A DNA stretch of 64,000 nucleotides from Erythrobacter sp. BLCC-B19 (GCF_028621955.1 NZ_CP117516.1:434001-498000); one strand, 5' to 3'; shown: positions 31,380-40,756, numbered from the stretch's first letter. Translations and numbers: made by a program. The notes: generated by a model from the letters alone, not told the origin.

Positions 31380-32875
31380 CACCCCAGCTTGCCCTTGAGC
31401 AACTGGTTCACGAGCTGCGGGTTCGCCTTGCCCTGCATCGCCTTCATCGTCTGGCCGACGAAGAAGCCGAACAGCGCTTCCTTGCCGGCGCGGTACTGCT
31501 CGACCTTGTCGGCATTGGCGGCGATGATCGCGTCCACGGCGGCTTCGATCGCGCCGGTGTCGGACACCTGCTTCAGCCCCTCGGCCTCGGCGATTTCAGC
31601 AGGATCGCGGCCAGTCTTGAGGACGATTTCGAAGATCTCCTTGGCCTGCCCGCCGCTGATCTCGGCCTTGTCGGCCATCGCGAGGATGCTCGCCTGCGCG
31701 GCGGCAGTGGCGTTGGCGGGGTCGCCCTCGTCACCCAGCGCCTTCAGCACCCCCGGCGCGACCGAGAGCGACCAGTTGGCGACCTGCGTGGCGACCGCGG
31801 CCTCATCCTTGCCGGTGGCTTTCGCAGTCTCGGCCAGCAGCGTCTCGAACCGCGCGAAGGTTTCCACTTCGGCGGTCAGCTCGCGCGCGTTGTAGGGGGT
31901 GAGGCCAAGCACCTCGACATAGCGCTTGCGCTTGGCGTCGGGCAGTTCGGGGAGCGAGGCGCGGCACTCGGCGAGGAAGTCCTCCTCCAGCACCAGCGGC
32001 AGCAGATCGGGATCGGGGAAGTAGCGGTAATCGTGCGCGTCTTCCTTTGACCGCATCGTGCGCGTGGTGCCGGTGCCCGGGTCGAACAGACGCGTCTCCT
32101 GCACGATGCTCCCGCCGCTTTCGAGCACATCGACCTGCCGCATCGCCTCATGCTCGATCGCCTGCATGACGAAGCGCACCGAGTTGACGTTCTTGGTCTC
32201 GGTGCGGGTGCCGAAGGGCTCGCCGACCTTGCGCACCGAGACGTTGACGTCGGCGCGCATCGAGCCTTCTTCCATGTTTCCATCGCACGAGCCGACATAG
32301 CGCAGGATCGCCCGCAGCTTCCTCAGGTAAGCCCCTGCCTCGGCGGGCGAACGCATATCCGGGCGGCTGACGATCTCCATCAGCGCCACGCCCGAGCGGT
32401 TGAGGTCGACATAGGACATGGTCGGGTGCTGATCGTGCATCAGCTTGCCCGCATCCTGCTCGACATGGATGCGCTCGATCCCGATCACCTTGTCTTCCGG
32501 AATCCCCGCCTTCTCGTCGGCCTCGATCAGCAGCGAGCCTTCGCCCACAAGCGGATGATAAAGCTGGCTGATCTGGTAGCCCTGCGGCAGATCGGCGTAG
32601 AAGTAGTTCTTGCGGTCGAAGCGGCTCCACGCGTTGATCTGCGCCTCAATCGCCATGCCGGTGCGCACGGCCTGACGGATGCATTCGCGGTTGGGCACGG
32701 GCAGCATCCCCGGCATCGCGGCATCGACGAGGCTGACCTGCGCGTTCGGCTCCGCCCCGAAGGCGGTCGCCGCGCCGCTGAACAGCTTGGCGTTGGAGGT
32801 GACCTGCGCGTGGACTTCAAGGCCGATCACGACCTCCCATTCACCCGTGGCACCCTGAATGCGGTAGTTGCTCAT
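31379..32875 (-). CDS. gatB: Asp-tRNA(Asn)/Glu-tRNA(Gln) amidotransferase subunit B
   Basis: A 498-residue GatB of normal length. It begins [21 protein letters not shown], continues with [16 protein letters not shown], and has the kinase-like cradle [12 protein letters not shown] and [17 protein letters not shown]. The C-terminal YqeY/tail domain ends [14 protein letters not shown]. It activates mischarged Glu-tRNA(Gln) or Asp-tRNA(Asn) with ATP for amidation. ATG 32875 fits the family start (MSNYRIQG) and overlaps the upstream stop by four bases. Unusually, it is separated from gatA by three unrelated genes. Confidence 0.97.
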   Translation of the reverse strand: MSNYRIQGATGEWEVVIGLEVHAQVTSNAKLFSGAATAFGAEPNAQVSLVDAAMPGMLPVPNRECIRQAVRTGMAIEAQINAWSRFDRKNYFYADLPQGYQISQLYHPLVGEGSLLIEADEKAGIPEDKVIGIERIHVEQDAGKLMHDQHPTMSYVDLNRSGVALMEIVSRPDMRSPAEAGAYLRKLRAILRYVGSCDGNMEEGSMRADVNVSVRKVGEPFGTRTETKNVNSVRFVMQAIEHEAMRQVDVLESGGSIVQETRLFDPGTGTTRTMRSKEDAHDYRYFPDPDLLPLVLEEDFLAECRASLPELPDAKRKRYVEVLGLTPYNARELTAEVETFARFETLLAETAKATGKDEAAVATQVANWSLSVAPGVLKALGDEGDPANATAAAQASILAMADKAEISGGQAKEIFEIVLKTGRDPAEIAEAEGLKQVSDTGAIEAAVDAIIAANADKVEQYRAGKEALFGFFVGQTMKAMQGKANPQLVNQLLKGKLG

Positions 32876-33156
32876 TGCTCTGTGGTCCTGATCAAACAAT
32901 CTTCCGTGTCCGTGTGACGGACATACACAAACCGATCCCGGTCGGGACGACGCTCTTCATCCGGTACGAAGTTTTCCCAGACTTCGACAAGATAGCCCGC
33001 GATCCGCCTCGTCTTCCGGGTCCGGTAATATTGCTCTTTCTTCAGCTCTGCCGCGATGGCTTGGTGCGTGGCGCAGTTGGCACCATTGTCCTGCCGCGCA
33101 TTTTCGACCGCTGCCACTGAAGGCATGGCGGCAAGGACGTGCAAGAGCATCAGCAT
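32872..33156 (-). CDS. Small exported protein of unknown function
   Basis: A 94-residue protein with an N-terminal hydrophobic stretch that looks like a signal peptide ([18 protein letters not shown]). A basic-acidic mature part has two cysteines (NGANCATHQ and TEDCLIRT) that could form a disulphide. The family is not recognised. Its stop overlaps the gatB start (ATGA), so ribosomes finishing it can start gatB. No strong ribosome-binding site precedes ATG 33156, which is 3 bases after the stop of the 54-residue gene. Confidence 0.65.
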   Translation of the reverse strand: MLMLLHVLAAMPSVAAVENARQDNGANCATHQAIAAELKKEQYYRTRKTRRIAGYLVEVWENFVPDEERRPDRDRFVYVRHTDTEDCLIRTTEQ

Positions 33157-33159
33157 GGG

Positions 33160-33324
33160 CTACGCATCGCGCTTGTTCTCGTCCTCGATCACCTTGCCAT
33201 CCGGCCCGAAGCGCATCTCGCCGTGATCGACGTTCTTGCGCACCCAGTTGGCGACCATGAAGGTCACCGGCACCGCCAGCATGATGCCGATTCCGGCAAG
33301 CCAGAGGGGGGTGTCGGCGATCAT
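33160..33324 (-). CDS. 54-residue single-pass membrane protein of unknown function
   Basis: A small gene on the minus strand whose ATG overlaps the acyltransferase stop (ATGA). The predicted product starts MIADTPLWLAGIGIMLAVPV, so one transmembrane helix occupies about residues 5-24. A charged cytoplasmic tail with HGEMRFGPDGKVIEDENKRD ends the protein. The four-base overlap, clean topology and position between two coupled genes support a real gene. The family is unknown. Confidence 0.7.
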   Translation of the reverse strand: MIADTPLWLAGIGIMLAVPVTFMVANWVRKNVDHGEMRFGPDGKVIEDENKRDA

Positions 33325-34439
33325 TGCGCGCCCGCTCCGCTTGCGGGTTTCGGCTCGGCCGCAAGCAGGCGCCGCGACAAGGCCTGCCCGGGCTTCTCGA
33401 CCAGCGAATAGGTGACATAAGCCGCGCCGACCACAAGGGCCAGCATTGCCAGCGTGATAGCGTCGGCAACCAGCGGCGATCCTTCAAGGAAGGTGCGCCC
33501 AGCCCCATCGACCCGGATCGCGACGATCTTGGTGATCTGCAGGACTTCCCCGACCCGTCCCTGTATGAAGGTGTGGATCATGTAGATCGAATAGCTCGTC
33601 AGACCGAGGAACTGGAAGCTGCGACGCTTGAGCACCTGCGAGACACCCCCGTTCTGGCTCGCAAGGACGAACACGACGCTGCCGAACACCACGGGCGCAA
33701 GAAAGGTCAGCGCCCCTTCGGCAAAAGAGACGAAGATGATGCTGACCAGCACCGCGGCAATTTCCGCTGCGCTGCCGCCTGACCCGCCAAAGCGCCGGAA
33801 CAGGTGATAGGTCACCACACCCAGCCCGAAGCCGAAGATGCAGCGCAGAATGCCGCCCTGGAAGGTCACATCGAGATCAGGCGAATAGGACATCAGGGCC
33901 AGCAGCGCGACCACAGCCAGCACACCGCTGGCAAGCGCACTGCGGCCCTTGCTGACGACAAAGACCAGCGCAAACACCAGATAGGTCCACATCTCGGCAG
34001 CAATGCTCCACGCGGGCACATTCCAACCCACCGCCTTGCCGATACCGAAGGTCTGGAACAGGAACAGGTTCTGAATCAGCGCCTCGATCCCGCGCGAACC
34101 GGTGAAGGGCTCGCGCGAGACATAGCGTCCAATCGTATCGCCCCCCAGCACCAGCAGCATTTCCAGCGAGACGAAACCGAGCAGCACGAACAGATGCAGC
34201 GGATAGATCCGCCCCATCCGCAGCCCCATGAAGCGCGCAACCGAAATCCGCCCTTCCGTAAGCCGGGTGCCATAGGAATGAGCGATGACAAAGCCGCTCA
34301 GCACGAAGAAATAATCGACGAACAGCCACCCGTTCTGCACGATCGGCAGCTGCGCAAGGTAGCCGTTCGAGTTGAAATGGAAGAGCACCACCAGCAGCGC
34401 GCAGATACCGCGCAGGGCGTCCAGCACCTCAAAGCGCAT
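33321..34439 (-). CDS. Acyltransferase family 3 membrane protein
   Basis: A 372-residue integral membrane acyltransferase of the OafA/NodX type. The N-terminus has LDALRGICALLVVLFHF with the conserved Arg and His, then FFVLSGFVIAHSYG and RMGRIYPLHL. About ten hydrophobic segments follow, with SYSIYMIHTF near the end. Such enzymes O-acetylate surface polysaccharides, peptidoglycan or lipid. I chose ATG 34439 with AGGAG upstream; an extension to 34748 is basic and overlaps gatA. It lies 29 bases after the gatA stop, inserted between gatA and gatB. Confidence 0.9.
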   Translation of the reverse strand: MRFEVLDALRGICALLVVLFHFNSNGYLAQLPIVQNGWLFVDYFFVLSGFVIAHSYGTRLTEGRISVARFMGLRMGRIYPLHLFVLLGFVSLEMLLVLGGDTIGRYVSREPFTGSRGIEALIQNLFLFQTFGIGKAVGWNVPAWSIAAEMWTYLVFALVFVVSKGRSALASGVLAVVALLALMSYSPDLDVTFQGGILRCIFGFGLGVVTYHLFRRFGGSGGSAAEIAAVLVSIIFVSFAEGALTFLAPVVFGSVVFVLASQNGGVSQVLKRRSFQFLGLTSYSIYMIHTFIQGRVGEVLQITKIVAIRVDGAGRTFLEGSPLVADAITLAMLALVVGAAYVTYSLVEKPGQALSRRLLAAEPKPASGAGAQ

Positions 34440-34468
34440 CGTTGCTCCTGCGGGCGGCGCGGCGGCGG

Positions 34469-35950
34469 TCACCACCACTTCTCCGGCTTGGCGGTGAAGC
34501 CTGCCCTTTGCTGGATCGCGAGGCCGGCGTTGAGCACGCCCTGCTCGTCGAAGGGCTTGCCGACCAGCTGGAGACCGAGCGGCAGGCCATCGGCGTTGAT
34601 CGTCGCGGGGACGCTCATTGCGGGCAGGCCTGCGAGGCTGGCGGGGACCGCGAAGACGTCGTTGAGATACATCGTCAGCGGGTCTTCGTTCATCGACCCC
34701 AATGGGAAGCTCGCGGTCGGCGTGGTCGGCGCGAGGATCACGTCGCACTCTTCGAAAGCGCGGGCGAAATCGCGGGCGACCAGCGCGCGGACCTTCTGCG
34801 CCTGGGTGTAATAGGCATCGTAGAAGCCCGCCGAGAGCACATAGGTGCCGATCAGGATGCGGCGCTTGACCTCGTCGCCGAAGCCAGCGGCACGGGTGGC
34901 GGCGTACATATCCTGCAGGCCCACCCCGTCGGGCAGATCGCGCAGGCCATAGCGCACCCCGTCATAGCGGGCGAGGTTGCTCGAAGCCTCGGCGGGGGCG
35001 ACGATGTAATAGGCGGGCAGCGCATATTTGGTGTGCGGCAGCGAGACGTCGACGATCTCGGCGCCCGCGTCCTTCAGCCATGCCTTGCCCTGCTCCCACG
35101 AATCGAGGATCGCCTGATCGGTGCCCTCCATCCGGTATTCGCGCGGAATGCCGACCTTCTTGCCGCGCAGGTCGGCGTTGAGCGCCGCTTCCCAATCGGG
35201 CACGTCCATCTGGAGACTGGTCGAATCCTTGGGATCGAACCCCGCCATCGCGCCGAGCATGATCGCGCAATCCTCCACCGAACGCGCCATCGGCCCGGCC
35301 TGATCGAGCGAAGAGGCAAAGGCGACGATGCCCCAGCGCGAGCAGCGTCCATAGGTCGGCTTGATCCCGCAGATGCCGGTGAAGGCGGCGGGCTGGCGGA
35401 TCGAGCCGCCGGTGTCGGTGCCGGTCGCGGCGGGCGCGATGCGCGCGGCCACCGCAGCGGAGGAACCGCCCGAGGAACCGCCCGGCGACATGGCGGCGTT
35501 GCTGCCCGCCTTCTTCCACGGCGAGGTGACATTGCCGAAATAGGAGGTCTCATTCGACGAGCCCATCGCGAACTGGTCGAGGTTGAGCTTCCCCAGCATC
35601 CCCGCGCCCGCGTCCCACAATTTCTGGGAGACGGTCGATTCGTAGCGGGGGGTGAAGCCTTCGAGGATGTGGCTCGCGGCCGTAGTCTGAACGCCGTGGG
35701 TGGCGAACAGGTCCTTCATGCCGATCGGCACGCCCGCCATCGCGCCCAGCGCCTCGCCAGCCGCGCGGGCTGCATCCACCTTGTCGGCAGCGGCGAGCGC
35801 GTGGTCGGGGGTGGTGACGATGAAGGCGTTGAGGCTCGCGGCCTCGGCGACCGCAGCGTTGAAGGCTTCTGCCACTTCGCGCGCGGTGAATTCGCCCTTG
35901 GCGACACCGTCGCGGATGTCCTTGACGCCGAGAGAGGTAAGGTCAGTCAC
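34469..35950 (-). CDS. gatA: Asp-tRNA(Asn)/Glu-tRNA(Gln) amidotransferase subunit A
   Basis: A 493-residue amidase-signature enzyme that hydrolyses glutamine and passes ammonia to GatB. The catalytic Ser-cisSer-Lys set is visible: Lys79 (GVPIGMKD), a serine in PGGSSGGSS (near 159), and Ser183 in [10 protein letters not shown]. The start is a GTG at 35950 with GGAG 7 bases upstream; no ATG fits. It follows gatC, but a repeat element sits in the 115-base gap between them. Confidence 0.96.
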   Translation of the reverse strand: MTDLTSLGVKDIRDGVAKGEFTAREVAEAFNAAVAEAASLNAFIVTTPDHALAAADKVDAARAAGEALGAMAGVPIGMKDLFATHGVQTTAASHILEGFTPRYESTVSQKLWDAGAGMLGKLNLDQFAMGSSNETSYFGNVTSPWKKAGSNAAMSPGGSSGGSSAAVAARIAPAATGTDTGGSIRQPAAFTGICGIKPTYGRCSRWGIVAFASSLDQAGPMARSVEDCAIMLGAMAGFDPKDSTSLQMDVPDWEAALNADLRGKKVGIPREYRMEGTDQAILDSWEQGKAWLKDAGAEIVDVSLPHTKYALPAYYIVAPAEASSNLARYDGVRYGLRDLPDGVGLQDMYAATRAAGFGDEVKRRILIGTYVLSAGFYDAYYTQAQKVRALVARDFARAFEECDVILAPTTPTASFPLGSMNEDPLTMYLNDVFAVPASLAGLPAMSVPATINADGLPLGLQLVGKPFDEQGVLNAGLAIQQRAGFTAKPEKWW

Positions 35951-35959
35951 TAGCAAACT

Positions 35960-36051
35960 CCGTTCGTGCTGAGCTTGTCGAAGCACCGCCCTTCGTCTTC
36001 GACCGCAGCACTGAAAGAAAAGCGGCCCTTCGACAAGCTCAGGGCGAACGG
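35960..36051. repeat. Interspersed inverted repeat, copy A
   Basis: Two 24-base arms (beginning CCGTTCGTGCTGAGCTTGT and ending GCTCAGGGCGAACGG) face each other across 44 bases and match with two mismatches. The same arms recur at 41464. I associate this sequence with intergenic repeats abundant in sphingomonad genomes. It lies between gatC and gatA, 9 bases upstream of the gatA start codon, so its hairpin would be in the polycistronic message. Confidence 0.85.
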
Positions 36052-36065
36052 GGAGAGGGCTCTCC

Positions 36066-36368
36066 CTATTCGATCACCTTGGGCACGCCGAAGAAGCCGT
36101 GTTCAGCCGCGGGCGCATTGGCGAGCACGTCGTCGCGCTTGCCGCCGCCCGTCAGCGGGTCGGCATCGACCACGTCCTCGCGCAGGCGCAGGGTGTTGGG
36201 GATCACCGCCGCCATCGGCTCGATCCCCGTCACATCGACCTCGCCCAGCTGCTCGACCCATTGGAGGATGCCGTTCAGTTCGGGCACCATCTGTTCGAGC
36301 GCCGCATCATCCATGCGGATGCGCGCCAGCGAAGCGATTTTGGCGACGGTTGCCTTGTCCACCGACAT
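36066..36368 (-). CDS. gatC: Asp-tRNA(Asn)/Glu-tRNA(Gln) amidotransferase subunit C
   Basis: A 100-residue GatC of the usual size. It starts [19 protein letters not shown], with the conserved helices [14 protein letters not shown] and the extended strand [21 protein letters not shown], ending in the FFGVPKVIE tail. It stabilises GatA against GatB. It starts 15 bases after the FKBP stop and precedes gatA across the repeat element. Confidence 0.96.
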   Translation of the reverse strand: MSVDKATVAKIASLARIRMDDAALEQMVPELNGILQWVEQLGEVDVTGIEPMAAVIPNTLRLREDVVDADPLTGGGKRDDVLANAPAAEHGFFGVPKVIE

Positions 36369-36383
36369 GAGCCCCGCTGCCCC

Positions 36384-37043
36384 TTACTGGCCCGGAACAA
36401 CCTGCGGCGCGCCCTGCGGGGCCGCAGCCGCCGGAGCCTCGCCCGCTGCTGCCGCGCCATCAGGCGCACCGCCCGGAGCCGCGCCGCCCGGAGCCGCGCC
36501 GCCAGCTGCACCCATCTGCTGCTGCATGGTCTGCTGGAGCACCTGGATCTTGCGCTCCACCGAGGCGCGGGTGGTGATTTCAACCACTTCAATCTCGAAT
36601 TCGAGATCGGCATTGGCCGGAATGCCCGCGGTCGGCGGCGGGGTTGCGCCGTAGCCGAGTTCGGCGGGGATGAAGATCTTGTACTTGCCGCCCTTCTGCA
36701 CCTGCTGCAGCGCCTGCAGGAAGCCGGGGATCATCGCGCCTTCTTCGAGCAGGAAGGGCGTGCCGTCGGGGAACAGACCCGGCACCGGGAAGGGGCTGGT
36801 CTGCGCGTCCTCGAACACCGTTCCATCGGCCGCAAGGATGCCCTTGTACTTCACGAAGACGACCTCGCCCTGCTTCGGGTTGGGGCCGGTGCCCGCCTGA
36901 ATGACGTCAATATCCAGACCCTTGGGCACCGCCGCCCAGGCAAGGCCCGCGCCGACCAGCACGGCGAGGATCACCCCGATCCACAGCTTGGTCAGCGAGC
37001 CCTTGGCGACGGGCTGGATGGGAACGCGGGTAATCTCGGTCAT
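36384..37043 (-). CDS. Membrane-anchored FKBP-type peptidyl-prolyl isomerase
   Basis: A 219-residue protein. A single N-terminal membrane anchor (about residues 18-38) is followed by an FKBP domain (about 48-158) with VFVKYKGILAADGTVFEDAQ, PGFLQALQQVQKGGKYKIFIP, ELGYGATPP and IPANADLEFEIEVVEI. The tail (about 175-219) is Ala/Gly/Pro-rich. It should assist folding of exported proteins. ATG 37043 gives MTEITRVPIQ. It is first in the gatC-gatA array, downstream of the rpsU terminator. Confidence 0.92.
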   Translation of the reverse strand: MTEITRVPIQPVAKGSLTKLWIGVILAVLVGAGLAWAAVPKGLDIDVIQAGTGPNPKQGEVVFVKYKGILAADGTVFEDAQTSPFPVPGLFPDGTPFLLEEGAMIPGFLQALQQVQKGGKYKIFIPAELGYGATPPPTAGIPANADLEFEIEVVEITTRASVERKIQVLQQTMQQQMGAAGGAAPGGAAPGGAPDGAAAAGEAPAAAAPQGAPQVVPGQ

Positions 37044-37094
37044 GGTCTTGTCCTGCTGGGCCGCGCGCAATGAGGCGGGCGAATGACGACAAAA

Positions 37095-37118
37095 GGGCGC
37101 GGGTTTGATGCCGCGCCC
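37095..37118 (-). terminator. Rho-independent terminator of rpsU
   Basis: On the minus strand GGGCGCGG and CCGCGCCC form an 8-base stem with an 8-base loop followed by TTTTGTC. It lies about 65 bases past the rpsU stop and separates rpsU from the FKBP gene. Confidence 0.75.
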
Positions 37119-37182
37119 TGATGGCTGATCGGAAAGGGTGTTTCAAGCGGTTCCGATAGCGGAGGCGCGCCTGACGACGGGA

Positions 37183-37389
37183 TTATTTGCTCCCGTCACG
37201 CTCCATCCGCTTGCGCTCCATCTTGCGGGCGCGGCGCACGGCGGCGGCCTTTTCGCGGGCGCGCTTTTCCGAGGGCTTTTCGTAGTGACGACGCAGCTTC
37301 ATTTCGCGATAAACGCCCTCGCGCTGCAGCTTCTTCTTGAGCGCGCGCAGGGCCTGATCGACATTGTTATCGCGAACCATGATTTGCAT
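37183..37389 (-). CDS. rpsU: 30S ribosomal protein S21
   Basis: A 68-residue basic protein with the canonical S21 text [40 protein letters not shown] and a lysine/arginine-rich C-terminal helix. It is in the small subunit platform near the anti-Shine-Dalgarno helix. It is monocistronic with its own terminator at 37095. The 218-base region upstream to crcB holds a 7-base inverted pair (ACGGGCG 37470-37476 / CGCCCGT 37492-37498) in its leader; I see no other signal. Confidence 0.97.
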   Translation of the reverse strand: MQIMVRDNNVDQALRALKKKLQREGVYREMKLRRHYEKPSEKRAREKAAAVRRARKMERKRMERDGSK

Positions 37390-37607
37390 AAACGACGACT
37401 ACCTCATGTCCAAACGCCAGAGCCCTGCATGATTCTGCGCAGGGTTACGCGGTGAATTTCCATTGAAATACGGGCGATTCCCAAGGGGGACCGCCCGTGA
37501 AACGCCGCCCCGATAGTCCAACATCGGCAAAATGGCAAGCCGCCAGAGTGCATTCGCGTAAGGCAGCCCCGCTATGCAGAGCGCCAGCGGCTCGCTAAAG
37601 GCGGCGG

Positions 37608-38024
37608 ATGGACGGTGTGATCTCCCCTATCAAGGCAAGTCTGCTGGTCGCTGCGGGCGGCGCTGTGGGCTCGGTGCTGCGCTATCATGCGGGGCGGATC
37701 GTGAGCGATCTGGCGGGTGCGGGCAATGCCTTTCCGTGGGGCACGCTGGCGGTGAATGTCGCGGGCAGCCTGCTGATGGGCGCGCTGGTCGGGTGGTATG
37801 CGCGCGGCGCGCCGAGCGAAGCGGCGGCAGAGACCGCGCGGCTGCTGCTGGGCGTGGGCCTCTTGGGCGGCTTCACCACCTTCAGCGCCTTTTCCGCCGA
37901 GCTGGTCACCCTGCTCCACCGCGGGCAGGCGGGGCTGGCGGCGGGCTATGCCGCAGCCTCGCTGATCGCGGGCGCGGCGGCGGTGATCATCGGCCTTGTC
38001 GCCGTGCAGGGAGGCCCGCGATGA
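37608..38024 (+). CDS. crcB: Fluoride ion exporter CrcB/Fluc
   Basis: A 138-residue four-helix membrane protein. It has GGAVGSVLRYHAGR near the N-terminus, PWGTLAVNVAGSLLMG, and the fluoride-channel signature GGFTTFSAFSAE. Fluc channels work as dual-topology dimers that expel fluoride. No fluoride riboswitch was recognised upstream. It opens a six-gene operon in which every junction overlaps; its stop overlaps the pseudouridine synthase start by four bases. Confidence 0.94.
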   Translation: MDGVISPIKASLLVAAGGAVGSVLRYHAGRIVSDLAGAGNAFPWGTLAVNVAGSLLMGALVGWYARGAPSEAAAETARLLLGVGLLGGFTTFSAFSAELVTLLHRGQAGLAAGYAAASLIAGAAAVIIGLVAVQGGPR

Positions 38025-39232
38025 CCGAGACCCCCACCGATAACGTGCGCCAGTTCACCGTCAGCGCGGATGATAACGACATCCGGCTCGACCGCTGGTT
38101 CAAGCGCAATCTGCCGCAGATCGGCTTTGCCACCGTCTCGCGCTGGGCGCGCACCGGGCAGATCCGGGTCGATGGCAAGCGGGTGAAGCCGGAAGATCGC
38201 CTCGCTGCCGGGCAAGTGCTGCGCGTGCCGCCGGGCGGGGACGATCAACCCCGCGCACCCGCCAAGCCGCGCGCGCGCCCGCTCACCGACGAACAGATCG
38301 CCGAGGCCCGCGACATGGTGATCCGCGAGACGCCCGCGGCCATCGTCCTCAACAAGCCCCCCGGCCTTGCCACGCAAGGCGGGAGCAAGACCACCAAGCA
38401 CGTCGACGGGTTGCTCGATGCCTTCGTCGAGAACGAGCGCCAGCCCCGCCCGCGGCTTGTCCACCGGCTCGACAAGGACACCTCGGGCGTGTTGCTGATC
38501 GCCCGCACACCGGGCAGCGCGGCGAGTTTCTCCAAGCGCTTTGCGAGCCGCTCTGCGCGCAAGGTCTATTGGGCGCTGGTGGTGGGCAAGCCGCAATTGT
38601 CCGAAGGGGTGATCGATGCGCCGCTCGCCAAGCAGCCGGGCACGGGCGGCGAAAAGATGCATATCGACGAGGAAAACGGCGCGGCGGCCAAGACCCGCTA
38701 CCGCGTGGTCGACAGCGCCGGACAGCGCGCCTCGTGGGTGGAACTGGAGCCGCTGACGGGGCGCACCCACCAGCTGCGCGTCCACATGGCGGCGATCGGC
38801 CACCCGATCGTGGGCGACGGCAAGTATGGCGGGCCGGATGCGTTCCTGACCGGCGCGGTCAGCCGCAAGATGCACCTCCACGCCCGCCGGTTGATCATCA
38901 CCGAGCCCAAGGCGGGTGAGGGAACGGGCGGCAAGCTGGACGTGACCGCCGAACTCCCCCCGCACTTCGCCGCGAGCATGGAAGTGCTGGGCTTCGATCC
39001 GTCGCTGTCGGACGCATCGCCCTTGCGCGAGGAAACGCCCGAGAAGACCCCCGAAGAGAAGAAGCAGGCCGCCCGCCGCCATTTCAAGCAGGCGCGCAAG
39101 GAAGAACGCGCACCCCGCCGCGCGCGCGGGGCCGCGAACAAGGCGTCCAAGCCCAAGGCGGGGGGCAAGCCTAAGGCCAAGAGCAAGCCCAAGGCAGGGG
39201 GCAAGCCCTCCGGCAAAAGACCGACCCGCTGA
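38021..39232 (+). CDS. RluC-type 23S rRNA pseudouridine synthase with basic tail
   Basis: A 403-residue enzyme. An S4-like RNA-binding domain spans about 15-72 (IRLDRWFKRNLPQIGFATVSR). A RluA-family catalytic domain follows with Asp151 in HRLDKDTSG as nucleophile and the RTHQLRVHMAAIGHPIVGD block. From about residue 340 the protein continues as an unusually long Lys/Arg/Ala/Pro tail containing repeats like KPKAGGKPKAKSKPKAGGKP. It probably modifies 955/2504/2580-type uridines, inferred from family. ATG 38021 overlaps the crcB stop, and its stop overlaps the next start by one base (TGATG). Confidence 0.92.
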   Translation: MTETPTDNVRQFTVSADDNDIRLDRWFKRNLPQIGFATVSRWARTGQIRVDGKRVKPEDRLAAGQVLRVPPGGDDQPRAPAKPRARPLTDEQIAEARDMVIRETPAAIVLNKPPGLATQGGSKTTKHVDGLLDAFVENERQPRPRLVHRLDKDTSGVLLIARTPGSAASFSKRFASRSARKVYWALVVGKPQLSEGVIDAPLAKQPGTGGEKMHIDEENGAAAKTRYRVVDSAGQRASWVELEPLTGRTHQLRVHMAAIGHPIVGDGKYGGPDAFLTGAVSRKMHLHARRLIITEPKAGEGTGGKLDVTAELPPHFAASMEVLGFDPSLSDASPLREETPEKTPEEKKQAARRHFKQARKEERAPRRARGAANKASKPKAGGKPKAKSKPKAGGKPSGKRPTR

Positions 39233-39843
39233 TGCACCCCAATCCCGCCTTCCGTTCGGACGACCACGATCTTTTCGCTGCCCTGATCCGGGAAAGCGGC
39301 TTTGGCATGGTGTTCCTGACCACGCCCGAAGGGCCGCGCGTCGCCCATGTGCCGCTGCTGCTCACCGACGCGGGAACGCTGCGCTTCCATCTGGCCCGCG
39401 GCAACGCCCTGACGCGCCATCTGGACGGCGCCAAGGCGCTGGCGGTGGTCAACGGGCCGGAAGGCTACATCTCGGCCCGCTGGTATGCCGACCCGGATCA
39501 GGTGCCGACCTGGAACTACCTTGCCCTCGAAATGGAAGGCACGGTGCGCCGCATGGATTGGGACGGGCTGCTGGCGCTGCTCGAAGACGTCTCGGCGCAC
39601 CATGAAGCGCGGGTGGCGCAGGGCGCGGCATGGACGATGGACAAGATGGACACCGCCAAGCGCGACCGGATGATGGACATGATCGTGGGCTTCGAACTCA
39701 CGATCGAGGCGTGGCGGCCGACCGTCAAGCTTTCGCAGAACAAGCCTGCGGCGGAGCGGGACCGCCTTGTCGCCGGGCTCAAGGATGAAGGACACCTTGC
39801 GCTCGCGGCCGCGATGGAGCGGCTGGCGAAGGGGGCCGCATGA
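39232..39843 (+). CDS. FMN-binding PaiB-like protein
   Basis: A 203-residue protein of the FMN-binding, PaiB-type split barrel family. It begins MHPNPAFRSDD and has GPEGYISARWYADPDQVPTWNY, the family signature. It ends in a helical part with IVGFELTIEAWRPTVKLSQNKP. PaiB represses sporulation and protease genes in Bacillus; in proteobacteria the function is not established. It is the third gene of the crcB operon. Confidence 0.93.
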   Translation: MHPNPAFRSDDHDLFAALIRESGFGMVFLTTPEGPRVAHVPLLLTDAGTLRFHLARGNALTRHLDGAKALAVVNGPEGYISARWYADPDQVPTWNYLALEMEGTVRRMDWDGLLALLEDVSAHHEARVAQGAAWTMDKMDTAKRDRMMDMIVGFELTIEAWRPTVKLSQNKPAAERDRLVAGLKDEGHLALAAAMERLAKGAA

Positions 39844-40514
39844 CCCGCCCCCCCGTGCGCCTTGCCGTGTTCGATTGCGACGGCACCCTCGTGGACGGGC
39901 AGGCCGATGTCTGCTGGGCGATGGCGCGCGCCTTTGCCCGCGCGGGGCTGGAAGCGCCCGAAACCAGCGCCGTGCGCCGGATCGTCGGCCTCAGCCTGCC
40001 CGCCGCCGTGCGCGCGCTCGCTCCACAGCTGAGCGAGGACCAGAACCGCTCTGTCACCGAATTCTACCGCTCGAGCTTCCGGGCGCGGCGCGAGGAAGGC
40101 CTGCTCGACGAGCCGCTCTATGATGGCATCGCCGAATTGCTGCGGGCCCTCCACGCAGATGGCTGGCAACTGGCCGTCGCCACCGGCAAGTCCGACCGTG
40201 GCCTCGCCGCCTGCCTTGCCACGCATGGCATCGCCGACCTGTTCGTCTCGCTCCAGACCGCCGACCGCCACCCTTCCAAGCCCCATCCCGCGATGCTTGA
40301 AGCGGCGATGTTCGAAGCGGGCGCGGGCCGGGATCAAACCGTGATGATCGGCGACACCAGCTTCGATATGCTCATGGCGCGCTCCATCGGGGTCGCGGCC
40401 ATTGGCGTGGGCTGGGGCTATCACGCGGCGGGCGAACTGACCGCCAGCGGCGCCGAGCGCGTGGTCGAGACCGCCGCAGCGCTGGGCGATGCACTTGCGG
40501 AGTTGCTGCCATGA
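39840..40514 (+). CDS. HAD-superfamily hydrolase (phosphoglycolate phosphatase-like)
   Basis: A 224-residue phosphatase of HAD subfamily IA. The nucleophile motif FDCDGTLVDG supplies Asp12 and Asp14, VATGKSDRG is motif II, and MIGDTSFDMLMARSIG is motif IV, with KPHPAM as motif III. A helical cap lies between motifs I and II. The substrate is unknown. It overlaps both neighbours by four bases. Confidence 0.92.
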   Translation: MTRPPVRLAVFDCDGTLVDGQADVCWAMARAFARAGLEAPETSAVRRIVGLSLPAAVRALAPQLSEDQNRSVTEFYRSSFRARREEGLLDEPLYDGIAELLRALHADGWQLAVATGKSDRGLAACLATHGIADLFVSLQTADRHPSKPHPAMLEAAMFEAGAGRDQTVMIGDTSFDMLMARSIGVAAIGVGWGYHAAGELTASGAERVVETAAALGDALAELLP

Positions 40515-40756
40515 GCCCCTCGCCCTCCCCCCGCCAGCAGGCCGAAGTGCAGGCGCGCAATCGCTTCATCGTCATCACTGCCCTGCGCTTTGGCGGGGTG
40601 GGGCTGGTGATGCTCGGCTTTGCCATCGCCCGGGGCGCTTTCGATCTGCCGTGGATCGTGGGGGCGGGTGTGGCGCTGGTCGGCTTTCTCGATTTCTTCT
40701 TCGTGCCCTGGCTGCTCGCGCGCCAATGGAAAAAGCAGGACGCACGCCGCCGATGA
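40511..40756 (+). CDS. Small two-helix membrane protein of unknown function
   Basis: An 81-residue protein with two predicted transmembrane helices (about residues 20-40 and 47-68) and charged ends (RQWKKQDARRR at the C-terminus). The family is not recognised. Overlaps with the HAD gene and the ATP12 gene (both ATGA) support it as a real gene. Confidence 0.75.
   Translation: MSPSPSPRQQAEVQARNRFIVITALRFGGVGLVMLGFAIARGAFDLPWIVGAGVALVGFLDFFFVPWLLARQWKKQDARRR

Noticed and set aside
35960..36051. CRISPR or insertion-sequence end
   Set aside because: There is one inverted pair with no spacer series, no transposase and no target duplication that I can see.
37520..37607. Fluoride riboswitch before crcB
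   Set aside because: I could not find the conserved pseudoknot pairing or loop bases; only a short leader without clear structure is present.
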